Shown: positions 9,491 to 18,693 of the stretch, piece after piece
Layout: every line of letters starts with the position of its first letter
How positions within the stretch are numbered: the first letter of the stretch is position 1
From: Actinobacillus indolicus
GTDB lineage: Bacteria; Pseudomonadota; Gammaproteobacteria; Enterobacterales; Pasteurellaceae
Assembly (NCBI RefSeq): GCF_901764975.1
Contig: NZ_CABFKH010000002.1
Span: 244,906 to 308,905, forward strand
Direction of reading: 5' to 3'
Length of the DNA: 64,000 nt
Program-made: the position numbers and the translations under genes
The notes under the pieces: model-generated
The model's input: only the letters and a program-made list of their open reading frames with translations
What the model was told of the DNA's origin: nothing
The model's database searches: none

Positions 9491-12400
9491 TTAAACCCCT
9501 AACGCCCTCTGTAAGCTCTGTGTCCAAGCCGTTTTGAAAGATGGATCTTTAGCAAATAGCTTATACAACTCCAATTCATCGCGATGACGTTCGCTCATCA
9601 CATCACGTAAAATCTGCTCAAAAGCGATGCCTCTTGTATGAATATCGGGATTATTTTTATATTTCTGCTCAAAATCTTTATGGTTACGAATACGATCGGC
9701 AATGTTTAAGAACTTCACTCGTTGCTCTTCTGGTGTCGCCCCCCAACCTTGAAACCATTTTTCATTGAAATTATGGATAATTTCATCAATAGGATCTTTG
9801 GCTTTATCGTCTTGATGCGCGCCACGCGGATTGGAATTTTGTGGATCAAGTTCCGTTTCTTCATCGTCCAAACGAATACGATGATTTAATTTCGTTCTCG
9901 CCAAACCATAAGAACTTAAATCCACTGCATTGAGAATTTCATCCATTTCATCACTCGGATCTTGTACTTTCAATTTCGGTACTAAGAATTTTAAGAACCA
10001 AAACAATTTTTCCCACGCAACTTGCTCAAAAGGAATAATGGCGGCCATTTGCCCATAAATTTTTAAAAACTGTTTCGCCTTAACTTTAAAATCGATTTTT
10101 TCTGCTTGCTCCAAGCCTAATTCTAGATCAAAACGATTAACCGCCACATCAATGATGCTACTTAACTGCTGAACATCTAGATTGGTAAAATAACCTTCCG
10201 TAAAGCAACTGACTTCCTCTTGTTCATACACCCCGACTTCATCTAATTGCGTTTTCAATTCGTGTAACACATTGACATCGGTGGCTTGAGAAAGCGTAGT
10301 AGAAGTATAAAAAGGATCAAATGCAGCCTTAATCTCTTCCGTATCATTAAAGAAATCCAGAACGAACAGATCTTCGGTTCGTTTACCCAATTTATCCGCA
10401 CTACGATTTAAGCGAGACAATGCTTGAACACACAATACTCCCGTCAGTTTCTTATCCACATACATCGTGCATAACTTCGGTTGGTCAAAGCCTGTTAAGT
10501 ATTTATTCGCCACCACCAACAAGCGATACTCATCTTTATCAAAATAATCTTTGGTATCGCTTTCGGCAAAACCGTTCATTTCCGCCTCGGTATATTCCAC
10601 CCCATCCACCACTTTACTGCCAGAAAACGCAATCACGATTTTAAACGGATTACCTCGCTCATTGAGCAAGCGGTTTAGCGCTTTAAAATAGCGAATTGCC
10701 GTTTCAATATTTTGCGTCACCACCATACCTTTAGCTTTACCTTTTAATTTTTTACGGTTAAAGACTTGGCTAATAAAATGCTCCAGCATCACTTCCGCTT
10801 TAATATCAATGGTTTGCTGAGAACGCTCCACATAGGCTTTTAAGCGTTTTTGTGCTTTTTTGCTATCAAATTCAGGATTATCTTCAATCGATTTTTGAAT
10901 TTCATAGAAACTGCGATAAGTGGTGTAATTGGCGATTACATCTAAAATAAAGCCTTCTTCAATCGCCTGTTTCATAGAATACAGATGAAACGGTTTAAAT
11001 TTGCCGTCTGTCTGTGGTTCACCAAATTTTTCCAAGGTAGTATTTTTCGGCGTTGCCGTGAAGGCAAAATAAGAGGCATTGCCACGCATTTTGCGTGCTT
11101 GCATCGTTTTTAAAATCAGATCTTGTGCATCTTCAAGTTCATCACTCTCTCTACCCATCGCTTTATTCATATTATCGTGTGCTGAGCCAGATTGTGAACT
11201 GTGTGCTTCATCAATAATGACCGCAAACTGTTTATCACTTAAATCGGCAATGCCGTCCACAATAAATGGGAATTTTTGAATGGTGGTGATGATAATTTTC
11301 TTCCCATTTTCTAAGGATTCTCGCAATTCGGCTGAACTCATTGCTGGCGCAATAATGTTTTTGACCTCAGAAAACTCCTTGATATTGTCGCGTAACTGTT
11401 TATCTAACAAACGGCGGTCTGTTACGACAATGACACTATCAAATATCGGTCGATCAAATGCTCTGCCATTGGAAGCAGTTTGATTTTGTGGATAGGCTTC
11501 AATTAACTGATAGGCAAGCCAAGTAATTGAATTGGATTTGCCTGAACCCGCCGAATGTTGAATTAAATAACGTTTGCCCACGCCGTTTTGCCCTGCGTGT
11601 TCAATCAAGCGACGAACCACTTCTAACTGATGATAACGTGGGAAAAAGAGCGTGCGTTTTTCTAACGGATCTTTGCTTGAACCATCTAAACGGACAAAAT
11701 GTTGAATAATATTGGCAAGGCTTTGTTTGGTAAAAATCTCTTGCCAAAGATAAGCGGTGCGATGCCCGTTTGGATTCGGCGGATTGCCTTTGCCCTGATT
11801 ATGCCCTTTATTAAACGGCAAAAAGAAAGTATTTGCCCCAGCAAGCTTGGTTGCCATAAAAGCTTCTTCGGTATCTAAAGTAAAATGCACCAAACAACGC
11901 CCGAATTGTAATAAGGTTTGCGATAAATCACGGTTGCGGTATTGCTTCTGCCCATCATAACGAGCGGTTTGCCCTGTCCAATGATTTTTTAATTCAAGGG
12001 TAACAATCGGCAAGCCATTAACAAACAACACCATATCAATGGTTTCGCCACTGCTACGGGAGTAAGGCACTTGGCGCATACAGCTAAATATATTCTGTTC
12101 AAAACGCTGTTTTACCTTTTCGCCACTACTGGCAAGGGGAACAGGGTAAAGCAAATCAAAATGGGCATTATCGATATCCAAGCCTTTTTTCAACAGTTGC
12201 AACACACCATATTTTTTGAAGCTACGATCCAAGCGTTCTAAAATTTTTCGCTCCCAATCATTTGGATTCAGTTGTTGAAAACGTGCCAGCTCCTCTTTTT
12301 GACTGCTTTGCAAAAAAGCCCAAAACAGACGCATATCCAAAGCAAAGAGCGGATCAAAATCTTGCGAAAATCCCAGCTGAAAGCCGTGATGTTTGGTTAA

Positions 12401-12511
12401 ATAGCTCCCAGCTGGTTCATTTAGCTGATTAACTGCTTGCTCCCGACAAGTGCCTGTTAAGGCTTGTTCAATGGCCATTTCTAAATCTTTTTCTTTCGTA
12501 CTTGTTACCAT
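9491..12511 (-). CDS. hsdR: type I restriction enzyme R subunit
   Basis: Motor and nuclease subunit of the type I restriction-modification complex: it translocates DNA by ATP hydrolysis and cuts unmethylated DNA. From the ATG at 12511 (AAGGA site 7 bases before) it is 1006 aa; an in-frame TTG lies 21 bases upstream but lacks a good ribosome binding site. The N-terminal nuclease shows the PD-ExK pattern (IDMVLFVNG ... LELK, ~residue 170). The helicase has Walker A AGSGKS (~320), DEAH (~430) and FTATP, with QALSRLNR later. No frameshift is visible. It is last in hsdM-hsdS-hsdR and separated from hsdS by a repeat-bearing gap. Confidence 0.95.
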   Translation of the reverse strand: MVTSTKEKDLEMAIEQALTGTCREQAVNQLNEPAGSYLTKHHGFQLGFSQDFDPLFALDMRLFWAFLQSSQKEELARFQQLNPNDWERKILERLDRSFKKYGVLQLLKKGLDIDNAHFDLLYPVPLASSGEKVKQRFEQNIFSCMRQVPYSRSSGETIDMVLFVNGLPIVTLELKNHWTGQTARYDGQKQYRNRDLSQTLLQFGRCLVHFTLDTEEAFMATKLAGANTFFLPFNKGHNQGKGNPPNPNGHRTAYLWQEIFTKQSLANIIQHFVRLDGSSKDPLEKRTLFFPRYHQLEVVRRLIEHAGQNGVGKRYLIQHSAGSGKSNSITWLAYQLIEAYPQNQTASNGRAFDRPIFDSVIVVTDRRLLDKQLRDNIKEFSEVKNIIAPAMSSAELRESLENGKKIIITTIQKFPFIVDGIADLSDKQFAVIIDEAHSSQSGSAHDNMNKAMGRESDELEDAQDLILKTMQARKMRGNASYFAFTATPKNTTLEKFGEPQTDGKFKPFHLYSMKQAIEEGFILDVIANYTTYRSFYEIQKSIEDNPEFDSKKAQKRLKAYVERSQQTIDIKAEVMLEHFISQVFNRKKLKGKAKGMVVTQNIETAIRYFKALNRLLNERGNPFKIVIAFSGSKVVDGVEYTEAEMNGFAESDTKDYFDKDEYRLLVVANKYLTGFDQPKLCTMYVDKKLTGVLCVQALSRLNRSADKLGKRTEDLFVLDFFNDTEEIKAAFDPFYTSTTLSQATDVNVLHELKTQLDEVGVYEQEEVSCFTEGYFTNLDVQQLSSIIDVAVNRFDLELGLEQAEKIDFKVKAKQFLKIYGQMAAIIPFEQVAWEKLFWFLKFLVPKLKVQDPSDEMDEILNAVDLSSYGLARTKLNHRIRLDDEETELDPQNSNPRGAHQDDKAKDPIDEIIHNFNEKWFQGWGATPEEQRVKFLNIADRIRNHKDFEQKYKNNPDIHTRGIAFEQILRDVMSERHRDELELYKLFAKDPSFKTAWTQSLQRALGV

Positions 12512-12560
12512 TTTGATTGTCCTTATCTGCAAAAAATGGATTAAATCCGACCGCTTGTGT

Positions 12561-12690
12561 ATAAAATCAATTACGACTGTTTAAAATCGACTGTTTTGGG
12601 CTATTTTTGCTTAAAATCGATTATTTTGGGCTGTTTTTGCTTAAAATCGATTTTTTATACCCGTTTAAAATTGATGATTTTGATATTGTT
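12561..12690. repeat. degenerate 30-bp tandem repeats in the hsdS-hsdR gap
   Basis: Two full 30-base units, 12581-12610 and 12611-12640, each start TTAAAATCGA and differ at three positions. They are flanked by partial, diverged copies at 12561-12580, 12641-12663 and 12664-12690. The array sits just upstream of the hsdR start, where its copy number could affect hsdR expression. Confidence 0.8.
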
Positions 12691-12771
12691 TGTAGGGACG
12701 CCACGCTTGGCGTCCATTGCTAAGACTGAGCATGATTTATGTTTATGGACGCCAAGCGTGGCGTCCCTACA
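12691..12771. repeat. REPIN-like inverted repeat
   Basis: A perfect 25-bp inverted repeat (12691-12715 and 12747-12771) encloses a 31-base spacer. Each arm is itself a palindrome, GGACGCC and GGCGTCC around 6 bases. Two palindromic units facing each other across a short spacer is the layout of REPIN elements mobilised by RAYT-type transposases. No RAYT gene is in the window. It ends 5 bases before the hsdS stop and may also end hsdMS transcription. Confidence 0.7.
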
Positions 12772-12776
12772 TTTAA

Positions 12777-14099
12777 TTATGCCACCTTCACTTTTCCCGT
12801 GACCACATCGTTAATCAACACCGTTTTATACTCTTTGAGCTTATCGATTTGTTGCAGTTTGAGTTGGATTGCGTGATCGATTTTTGTGGTTTGCTCGTCT
12901 AAATAGTGGGCAATGGCGGTTTGTTCGGAAAGTGGGGGTAATGCAATTTGAATAGAATTCAGATTGCTAATGGTTAATTGGTTAATTGTTGAAGTTAAAA
13001 AAGAACCTGATAATGCTTTAAATATTTCACTATTTAAAATATAGAACAAATAAGAGTTGTATTTAGACCGAAATACAGTTGTAAACGCTCCAAAAGTATG
13101 TTTTTCATGTTGTTCAGTTATATAAGCACATTTTCCAATTAAATCACGACTACCATTTCTAGAACAAATTAAAATATCATGATTTTTTAACTTTAATTTT
13201 TCTGGAACTTGTTTTTTCACATAAACATTATCTGAATAAACAAACTGACCATTTTGAATATTTGATGACCTTGCTACTAAAATACCCTCTGATTCATTAC
13301 ATAAATCATCTGGTGAATAAGTTAGCCCAATTATTGCATTACCTAAATATTTTAATTTTTTAACTTCCCAATGCTCTGGCACTTCGCCCAACCATTCCAC
13401 GCCCGAATCTTTGAATTTAACCTGTGGATTAAGTCCTTTAGTTACGGCATTTTGGATCAAGATTTGTTTATGCTCTTTGAGTAACTCAATTTGTTTTTCT
13501 TCGAGCATAATCGCTTGATCGATTTTAGCGGTTTTATCGTCAAGGTATTGGGCGATTTTTTGTTGTTCCAAAATTGAAGGTATTATAACTGGTATATCAT
13601 TTATATACTCTTGCTTAATATTTACTCGAGTAAATCCTCTGCCAACAGCATTAAAATAATTTCTATATGCCTTACTACCGATAAGGTAATTTACAAAAAT
13701 AGAATTGTAGCCAGAAGAAATCCTAAAACCTTTGCAAAAAGAATTTAAAAAACTATTTTTTTCTAATAAGTAAACTGAAGATTTAGCAATATCTTCTAGA
13801 GTCTCACTACTCATTAAAAAAAGTAAATCATTCTTTTGAACGATATTTTGCCTTTCTATTTCTGTTGTTCTTACATATTGGAAATTCTCTTCTTTAATCT
13901 GACTAAAATTACATATTGTTGTAAATGGAATAAATTCTTTAAAACCATTTTTATGCTCCTTTGAAAAATCATCTCCTGATTTTCCTGTAAGCCCTGAATA
14001 AATATACCCTATATGTTTTAGTTTTTTTACTTCCCAATGACTAGGCACTTCGCCCAACCATTCCACGCCCGAATCTTTATAACTTTCATATCTATTCAT
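12777..14099 (-). CDS. hsdS: type I restriction enzyme specificity subunit
   Basis: DNA-recognition subunit that sets target specificity for both methylation and restriction. The 440-aa product is an internal duplication: each half begins with KDSGVEWLGEVP.HWEVKKLK, continues with an AT-rich target recognition domain, and ends in a coiled-coil spacer (KIDQAIMLEEKQIELLKEHK and KIDHAIQLKLQQIDKLKEYK). I place the start at the ATG at 14099; a TTG two codons upstream is possible. The recognition domains are noticeably more AT-rich than the flanks, usual for horizontally exchanged domains. The bound sequence cannot be predicted. Confidence 0.94.
   Translation of the reverse strand: MNRYESYKDSGVEWLGEVPSHWEVKKLKHIGYIYSGLTGKSGDDFSKEHKNGFKEFIPFTTICNFSQIKEENFQYVRTTEIERQNIVQKNDLLFLMSSETLEDIAKSSVYLLEKNSFLNSFCKGFRISSGYNSIFVNYLIGSKAYRNYFNAVGRGFTRVNIKQEYINDIPVIIPSILEQQKIAQYLDDKTAKIDQAIMLEEKQIELLKEHKQILIQNAVTKGLNPQVKFKDSGVEWLGEVPEHWEVKKLKYLGNAIIGLTYSPDDLCNESEGILVARSSNIQNGQFVYSDNVYVKKQVPEKLKLKNHDILICSRNGSRDLIGKCAYITEQHEKHTFGAFTTVFRSKYNSYLFYILNSEIFKALSGSFLTSTINQLTISNLNSIQIALPPLSEQTAIAHYLDEQTTKIDHAIQLKLQQIDKLKEYKTVLINDVVTGKVKVA
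13378..13412. repeat. 35-bp direct repeat in hsdS (second half)
   Basis: Perfect 35-base match to 14044-14078, 666 bp away. It encodes the conserved segment that opens each half of HsdS and gives a ready site for recombination between recognition domains. Confidence 0.9.
14044..14078. repeat. 35-bp direct repeat in hsdS (first half)
   Basis: Partner of the repeat at 13378-13412, in the same orientation. Exchange between the two would delete or duplicate one recognition-domain unit in frame, because 666 is divisible by three. Confidence 0.9.
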
Positions 14100-14131
14100 T
14101 TGCAAAAAATCCTTTCAATTACCCCGGCTGT

Positions 14132-16477
14132 TTAGCCCGCTAAAATCTCACCAATCAAACCATCGGATTGTTTTTCTAAGGCGAGAATATCTTGTGCCAC
14201 TTCGGCAAGGCTACGGAGCGGTTTATGGCGGTAGAAGTATTTGTTAAAGCTGATTTCATAGCCGATTTTTACACTCTCTAAATTGATCCACGCTTCACTC
14301 ACGTGCGGTTGTACTTCGGCTTTAAAATAGTCGTGAATAGCTTGTTTGAGCGGTACGCTTTCACTGTCGCGTAAATCGCTACTGCTTTCATATTGGATAA
14401 ATTCGCCCGCTTTTTCCGTTGGGAAATAGCCGAAATCCGCCAATTCAGACATCTGGCATTGATATCGTTGGCAAAGGGTTTCCTGCTCGTTCGGTTTTAA
14501 TTTCACGGTTTTCGCAATCACTTTTTCTGCCGTTTCGTTATACCAACTTACCGCATTAAAAATCGTATTTTTTTCTGTGGCAGAGAGTTTGATTTGTTTG
14601 GTTTTTAAGACGTTTTCCACCTGTTGTTTAAATAGGTTGAAATCGTCAAATTGCTGTTCGCCAAAATGCTCAAGCAGTTGCATTGCGGTATGAAACAGTG
14701 CGGTAGATTTTTCCCACGTTTTTATATCCAACAATTTCGCCTTGGTTTTGTTATTTAAGGCAATGCCCTGTTCTTCACACCAAGCGGTGATTTCTTTGTC
14801 GGTTTTTGCCAATACATCCACTTGGTAAATTTGTTCGCCGTATTGTTGGTATAAATATTGCATTGGCTCAAGCAAGCTTTTATCAAAACGTAAAGTGGCA
14901 ATATTATCGGCAGTAAATTGTGCACTACGGCGATCCGGGCGTTCAATAGTCACTTTGTAATAGCCAAAGTCTTGGTTATCAAAGATTTTTGTAGCAAATT
15001 CGCCCTCTTGTTCGGTAAAGGCTAAATAGGTTTGCGTGATTTGAGCGATATGCTCTGGGGAAAATTCACAATTTTTATCACCTAAATTTTTACGCAATTT
15101 GCGGAATAATTGGCTTGCTTCAATCAGTTGTACTTTTCCTTTACGCTGTTCAGGTTTATTGTTATTGAGTAACCAAATGTAAGTGGTAATGCCTGTGTTG
15201 TAGAATAGGTTGTTCGGCAGTTGCACAATGGCATCGAGTAGGTCATTTTCAATAATATAACGGCGGATATTGCTTTCCCCCGAACCTGCATCGCCGGTAA
15301 ATAAGCTGGAACCGTTGTGTACAGAGGCAACACGGCTACCAATTAAATTGTCTTTCGGCGATTTCATTTTATTGACCATTTCCATTAAAAACAGTAATTG
15401 TCCATCACTGGAACGTGGCGTGGCATCTACGGTTTCTACAGCTCCCCAATAATTAGGTAAGCTGACTTTAAAACGGTCATCAATAACGCTATTGCCGTCT
15501 TTGATATAACTTTGGTCGCTACTCCAACTTTTTCCGTAAGGTGGGTTGGAAAGCATAAAATCGAAATATTTGCCTTGGAAGGTGTCTGTTGAAAGGGTTG
15601 AACCGACTTTGATGTTTTGTGGGTCGTTGCCCTTAATCATCATATCGGATTTACAGATGGCGTAGGTTTCGTCGTTGATCTCTTTACCAAAGAGAATAAT
15701 ACTACGTTGTCCTTGACTTTCAGGTAATGGATATTTTTCTTCAATAAAATTTTGTGATTCAGTCAGCATTCCACCACTGCCGCAAGCAGGATCATAAATC
15801 GTAATGATGGCTGGAATCGCCTGTTTGAGTGGATCAAACACAAGATGCGTCATCAATTCAATCACTTCACGAGGGGTAAAATGTTCCCCTGCCTCTTCGT
15901 TGTTTTCTTCGTTAAATTTACGGATTAACTCCTCAAACACATACCCCATACCCAAATTGGTTAATGCTGGCAATTTATTGCCTTCGGGATCGGTTTGCAC
16001 TTGTGGTGTGAGGTTGATATAAGGCGAAACAAATTTTTCCAATACACCAAGCAACACATTTTTATTCGACATATGACGAATTTGCTCGCGTAATTTAAAG
16101 CAGTTGATAATCTCTTGAACGTTGTTGCTAAAACCGTCTAAATACTCTTCAAAATTAGCCAGCATATATTGCGGTGTGTTGCTGGCAGTTTGATACAGGG
16201 TTTTGAGCGTCCATTTTGAGGTGTTATAAAAAACATAACCCGTTGCATTTTCAAGGGGTTGGCTATCTAGCTCGGTAAATTCCAACTCTTCTTTTTGAAA
16301 GCGGACTTCTTCCAATACCTTAGCTTTGGTCGGCTCTAATAACGTATCCAAACGGCGTAATACCACCATCGGCAAAATCACATCACGGTATTTGCCTCGA
16401 ACATACACATCGCGCAAACAATCGTCCGCAATGCTCCAAATAAAAGACACTAATTTGTTGTGAACAGAATGATCCAT
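14132..16477 (-). CDS. hsdM: type I restriction enzyme methylase subunit
   Basis: Adenine-N6 methyltransferase subunit of the type I system. The 781-aa protein has the N-terminal HsdM helical domain, the AdoMet-binding motif DPACGSGGML near residue 228, and the catalytic NPPY near residue 310 (MLSNPPYGKSW). A C-terminal region of about 280 residues extends beyond the ~500-aa classical HsdM and ends in a coiled-coil-like tail (ILALEKQSDGLIGEIL). Larger M subunits of about this size are known in type I systems. It leads the hsdMSR cluster, with hsdS starting 32 bases after its stop. Confidence 0.94.
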   Translation of the reverse strand: MDHSVHNKLVSFIWSIADDCLRDVYVRGKYRDVILPMVVLRRLDTLLEPTKAKVLEEVRFQKEELEFTELDSQPLENATGYVFYNTSKWTLKTLYQTASNTPQYMLANFEEYLDGFSNNVQEIINCFKLREQIRHMSNKNVLLGVLEKFVSPYINLTPQVQTDPEGNKLPALTNLGMGYVFEELIRKFNEENNEEAGEHFTPREVIELMTHLVFDPLKQAIPAIITIYDPACGSGGMLTESQNFIEEKYPLPESQGQRSIILFGKEINDETYAICKSDMMIKGNDPQNIKVGSTLSTDTFQGKYFDFMLSNPPYGKSWSSDQSYIKDGNSVIDDRFKVSLPNYWGAVETVDATPRSSDGQLLFLMEMVNKMKSPKDNLIGSRVASVHNGSSLFTGDAGSGESNIRRYIIENDLLDAIVQLPNNLFYNTGITTYIWLLNNNKPEQRKGKVQLIEASQLFRKLRKNLGDKNCEFSPEHIAQITQTYLAFTEQEGEFATKIFDNQDFGYYKVTIERPDRRSAQFTADNIATLRFDKSLLEPMQYLYQQYGEQIYQVDVLAKTDKEITAWCEEQGIALNNKTKAKLLDIKTWEKSTALFHTAMQLLEHFGEQQFDDFNLFKQQVENVLKTKQIKLSATEKNTIFNAVSWYNETAEKVIAKTVKLKPNEQETLCQRYQCQMSELADFGYFPTEKAGEFIQYESSSDLRDSESVPLKQAIHDYFKAEVQPHVSEAWINLESVKIGYEISFNKYFYRHKPLRSLAEVAQDILALEKQSDGLIGEILAG

Positions 16478-16579
16478 AAGTTAATCCTAAAAATCCTCAT
16501 TTTGGGTGATATCTATCATAAATCTGAAATAAAATAAAGTAACTGCTTGACCATCAAATTACTCAAATCGGCAAAGCTA

Positions 16580-18595
16580 CTAAATTTCTAATAAATAAGT
16601 TTTCAACTGCTGCACCTTATCCCTCACCGCAGCTGCTTTTTCAAACTCAAGATCTTTAGCAAAATCTCGCATCTGTTGTTCAAGCACTTTCAGTTCTTTT
16701 TCTAACTCTTTGCGAGTTTTCGGAATGTAAGCGGTCTGATCATCGCTTGATTTTGCAGATTTCTTACTGCGTTTCGGTTTATCCGTCTGACCAATATCGA
16801 GCAACTCACCGACTTTTTTGTTCAACGCTTGTGGCACAATGCCGTGTTCTTCGTTGTATTTTTGCTGTTTCTCTCGGCGGCGTTCGGTTTCAGTGATCGC
16901 TTTTTGCATTGAGTTGGTAATACGGTCGCCGTATAAAATCGCTTTGCCGTTGAGGTTTCGGGCAGCACGCCCGATGGTTTGAATTAAAGAACGTTCGGAA
17001 CGCAAAAAGCCTTCTTTATCGGCATCTAAAATTGCTACCAGCGACACTTCCGGCATATCTAAACCTTCTCGCAGTAAATTGATCCCCACTAACACATCAA
17101 ACATTCCCATTCGTAAATCGTGGATAATTTCGACCCGCTCGACTGTGTCAATGTCGCTGTGTAGATAACGCACTCGCACGCCGTGTTCGTCTAGGTAGTC
17201 CGTTAAATCTTCCGCCATTTTTTTAGTCAGCGTTGTCACTAGCACTCGTTCATCTACTGCCACACGCTTATGAATTTCTGACAATAAATCATCAACTTGC
17301 GTTGCCACAGGGCGAACTTCAATAATCGGATCTAATAAGCCAGTCGGGCGAACCACTTGGTCGATCACATCAGGATTTTTCTCTAATTCATAAGGTCCGG
17401 GGGTTGCCGATACATAGATTGTCTGTGGCGATAAGCGTTCAAACTCTTCAAAACGTAACGGACGGTTATCCAAAGCGGACGGCAAACGGAAACCGTATTG
17501 CACCAAAGTTTCTTTTCTTGCTCGGTCGCCCCTAAACATACCGCCGATTTGTGGCACGGTAACGTGGGATTCATCAATAATCAGCAAGCCGTCCGACGGC
17601 ATATAGTCAAACAAGGTCGGTGGCGGTTCGCCCTCTTTTCTGCCCGATAAATAACGTGAGTAGTTTTCAATACCTGAACAGTAGCCCAACTCGTTCATCA
17701 TCTCAATATCAAACTGAGTACGCTGGGCGATCCGCTGTTCTTCGAGCAATTTATTCTCTTTGATAAAGTAAGTTCGACGCTCGGCAAGTTCTTCTTTGAT
17801 CTGCTCAATCGCCTCTAAAATTCGCTCTCTCGGCGTAACGTAGTGGGTTTTCGGGTAAATCGTATAACGAGGAACACGCCCTAAACTATGCCCAGTAAGC
17901 GGATCGAATAAAGAAAGGTTTTCGATTTCATCATCAAACAACTCTACACGTAAAGCGACATCGTCCGATTCGGCAGGGAAAATATCAATCACTTCACCAC
18001 GCACACGGAAAGTCGCACGCTGAAAGGCTTGATCGTTGCGAGTGTATTGCAATTCAGCAAGGCGAGAGAGAATTTTGCGTTGGTCGATCATTTCGCCCAC
18101 TTGCAGATGCAACATCATCTGCATATAGGCATCTACATCCCCCAAGCCGTAAATTGCCGATACCGATGCCACAACAATCGTATCCCGTCTTTCTAAAAAA
18201 GATTTGGTGGCAGACAGTCGCATCTGTTCGATCTGCTCATTGATAGACGCATCTTTTTCAATAAAGGTATCACTGGCAGGCACATAGGCTTCAGGCTGAT
18301 AGTAATCGTAGTAGGAAACGAAATACTCCACTGCATTTTCAGGGAAAAAGGCTTTCATCTCGGCATAAAGCTGTGCCGCAAGGGTTTTATTCGGGGCAAG
18401 CACCATTGCCGGACGGTTTAAAGTCGCAATTACATTAGCAATCGTAAAGGTTTTGCCCGATCCTGTTACACCTAGCAAGGTTTGATGTGCCAAGCCGTCA
18501 TTCAACCCCTCGACTAATTTAGCAATCGCAGTCGGCTGATCGCCTGATGGTTTGAAAGGAGAATGGAGAATAAAAGGTTTGCCTTGCTTGTTCAT
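16580..18595 (-). CDS. uvrB: excinuclease ABC subunit B
   Basis: Damage-verifying helicase of nucleotide excision repair, loaded by UvrA and recruiting UvrC. The 671-aa protein has Walker A GVTGSGKT at residues 42-49, the beta-hairpin [12 protein letters not shown] (~96-107), DESHVT, the helicase motif [14 protein letters not shown] with QTIGRAARN, and a C-terminal UVR domain ([20 protein letters not shown]). It equals E. coli UvrB (673 aa). It follows epmB by 98 bases. No LexA-type CTGT-N8-ACAG box was found upstream, unlike E. coli. A hairpin covers its ribosome binding site. Confidence 0.98.
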   Translation of the reverse strand: MNKQGKPFILHSPFKPSGDQPTAIAKLVEGLNDGLAHQTLLGVTGSGKTFTIANVIATLNRPAMVLAPNKTLAAQLYAEMKAFFPENAVEYFVSYYDYYQPEAYVPASDTFIEKDASINEQIEQMRLSATKSFLERRDTIVVASVSAIYGLGDVDAYMQMMLHLQVGEMIDQRKILSRLAELQYTRNDQAFQRATFRVRGEVIDIFPAESDDVALRVELFDDEIENLSLFDPLTGHSLGRVPRYTIYPKTHYVTPRERILEAIEQIKEELAERRTYFIKENKLLEEQRIAQRTQFDIEMMNELGYCSGIENYSRYLSGRKEGEPPPTLFDYMPSDGLLIIDESHVTVPQIGGMFRGDRARKETLVQYGFRLPSALDNRPLRFEEFERLSPQTIYVSATPGPYELEKNPDVIDQVVRPTGLLDPIIEVRPVATQVDDLLSEIHKRVAVDERVLVTTLTKKMAEDLTDYLDEHGVRVRYLHSDIDTVERVEIIHDLRMGMFDVLVGINLLREGLDMPEVSLVAILDADKEGFLRSERSLIQTIGRAARNLNGKAILYGDRITNSMQKAITETERRREKQQKYNEEHGIVPQALNKKVGELLDIGQTDKPKRSKKSAKSSDDQTAYIPKTRKELEKELKVLEQQMRDFAKDLEFEKAAAVRDKVQQLKTYLLEI

Positions 18596-18598
18596 TGA

Positions 18599-18630
18599 AA
18601 AATCCTAGTCTGAAAATTTGCTAGGATTTT
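18599..18630 (-). promoter_or_regulatory. uvrB leader hairpin masking the ribosome binding site
   Basis: In the uvrB transcript, AAAATCCTAG and CTAGGATTTT (plus-strand 18621-18630 and 18599-18608) form a perfect 10-bp stem around a 12-base loop. The 3' arm contains AGGA, the only ribosome binding site, 7 bases before the ATG. The run of U after it also makes it terminator-like, so it could act on transcription or translation. Confidence 0.55.
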
Positions 18631-18638
18631 AGCATAAG

Positions 18639-18693
18639 CAAGCGGTCAATTTCGGGGAAAATTTTGCAAATTATAAGCGGATTTCACCGCTTG
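18639..18693. repeat. uptake-sequence pair between epmB and uvrB
   Basis: CAAGCGGTC (from 18641) and the oppositely oriented ACCGCTTGT (18687-18695, running into the epmB end) enclose AATTTTGCAAATT. A minus-strand TATAAT lies inside the gap (TTATAATTTGC) and could be the -10 of a uvrB promoter, though its -35 is weak. Confidence 0.5.

Noticed and set aside
12557..12802. 81-aa plus-strand ORF in the hsdS-hsdR gap
   Set aside because: It is the translation of the 30-bp tandem repeats and the REPIN arms (FCLKSI-type repeats), with no ribosome binding site, and runs into hsdS antisense.
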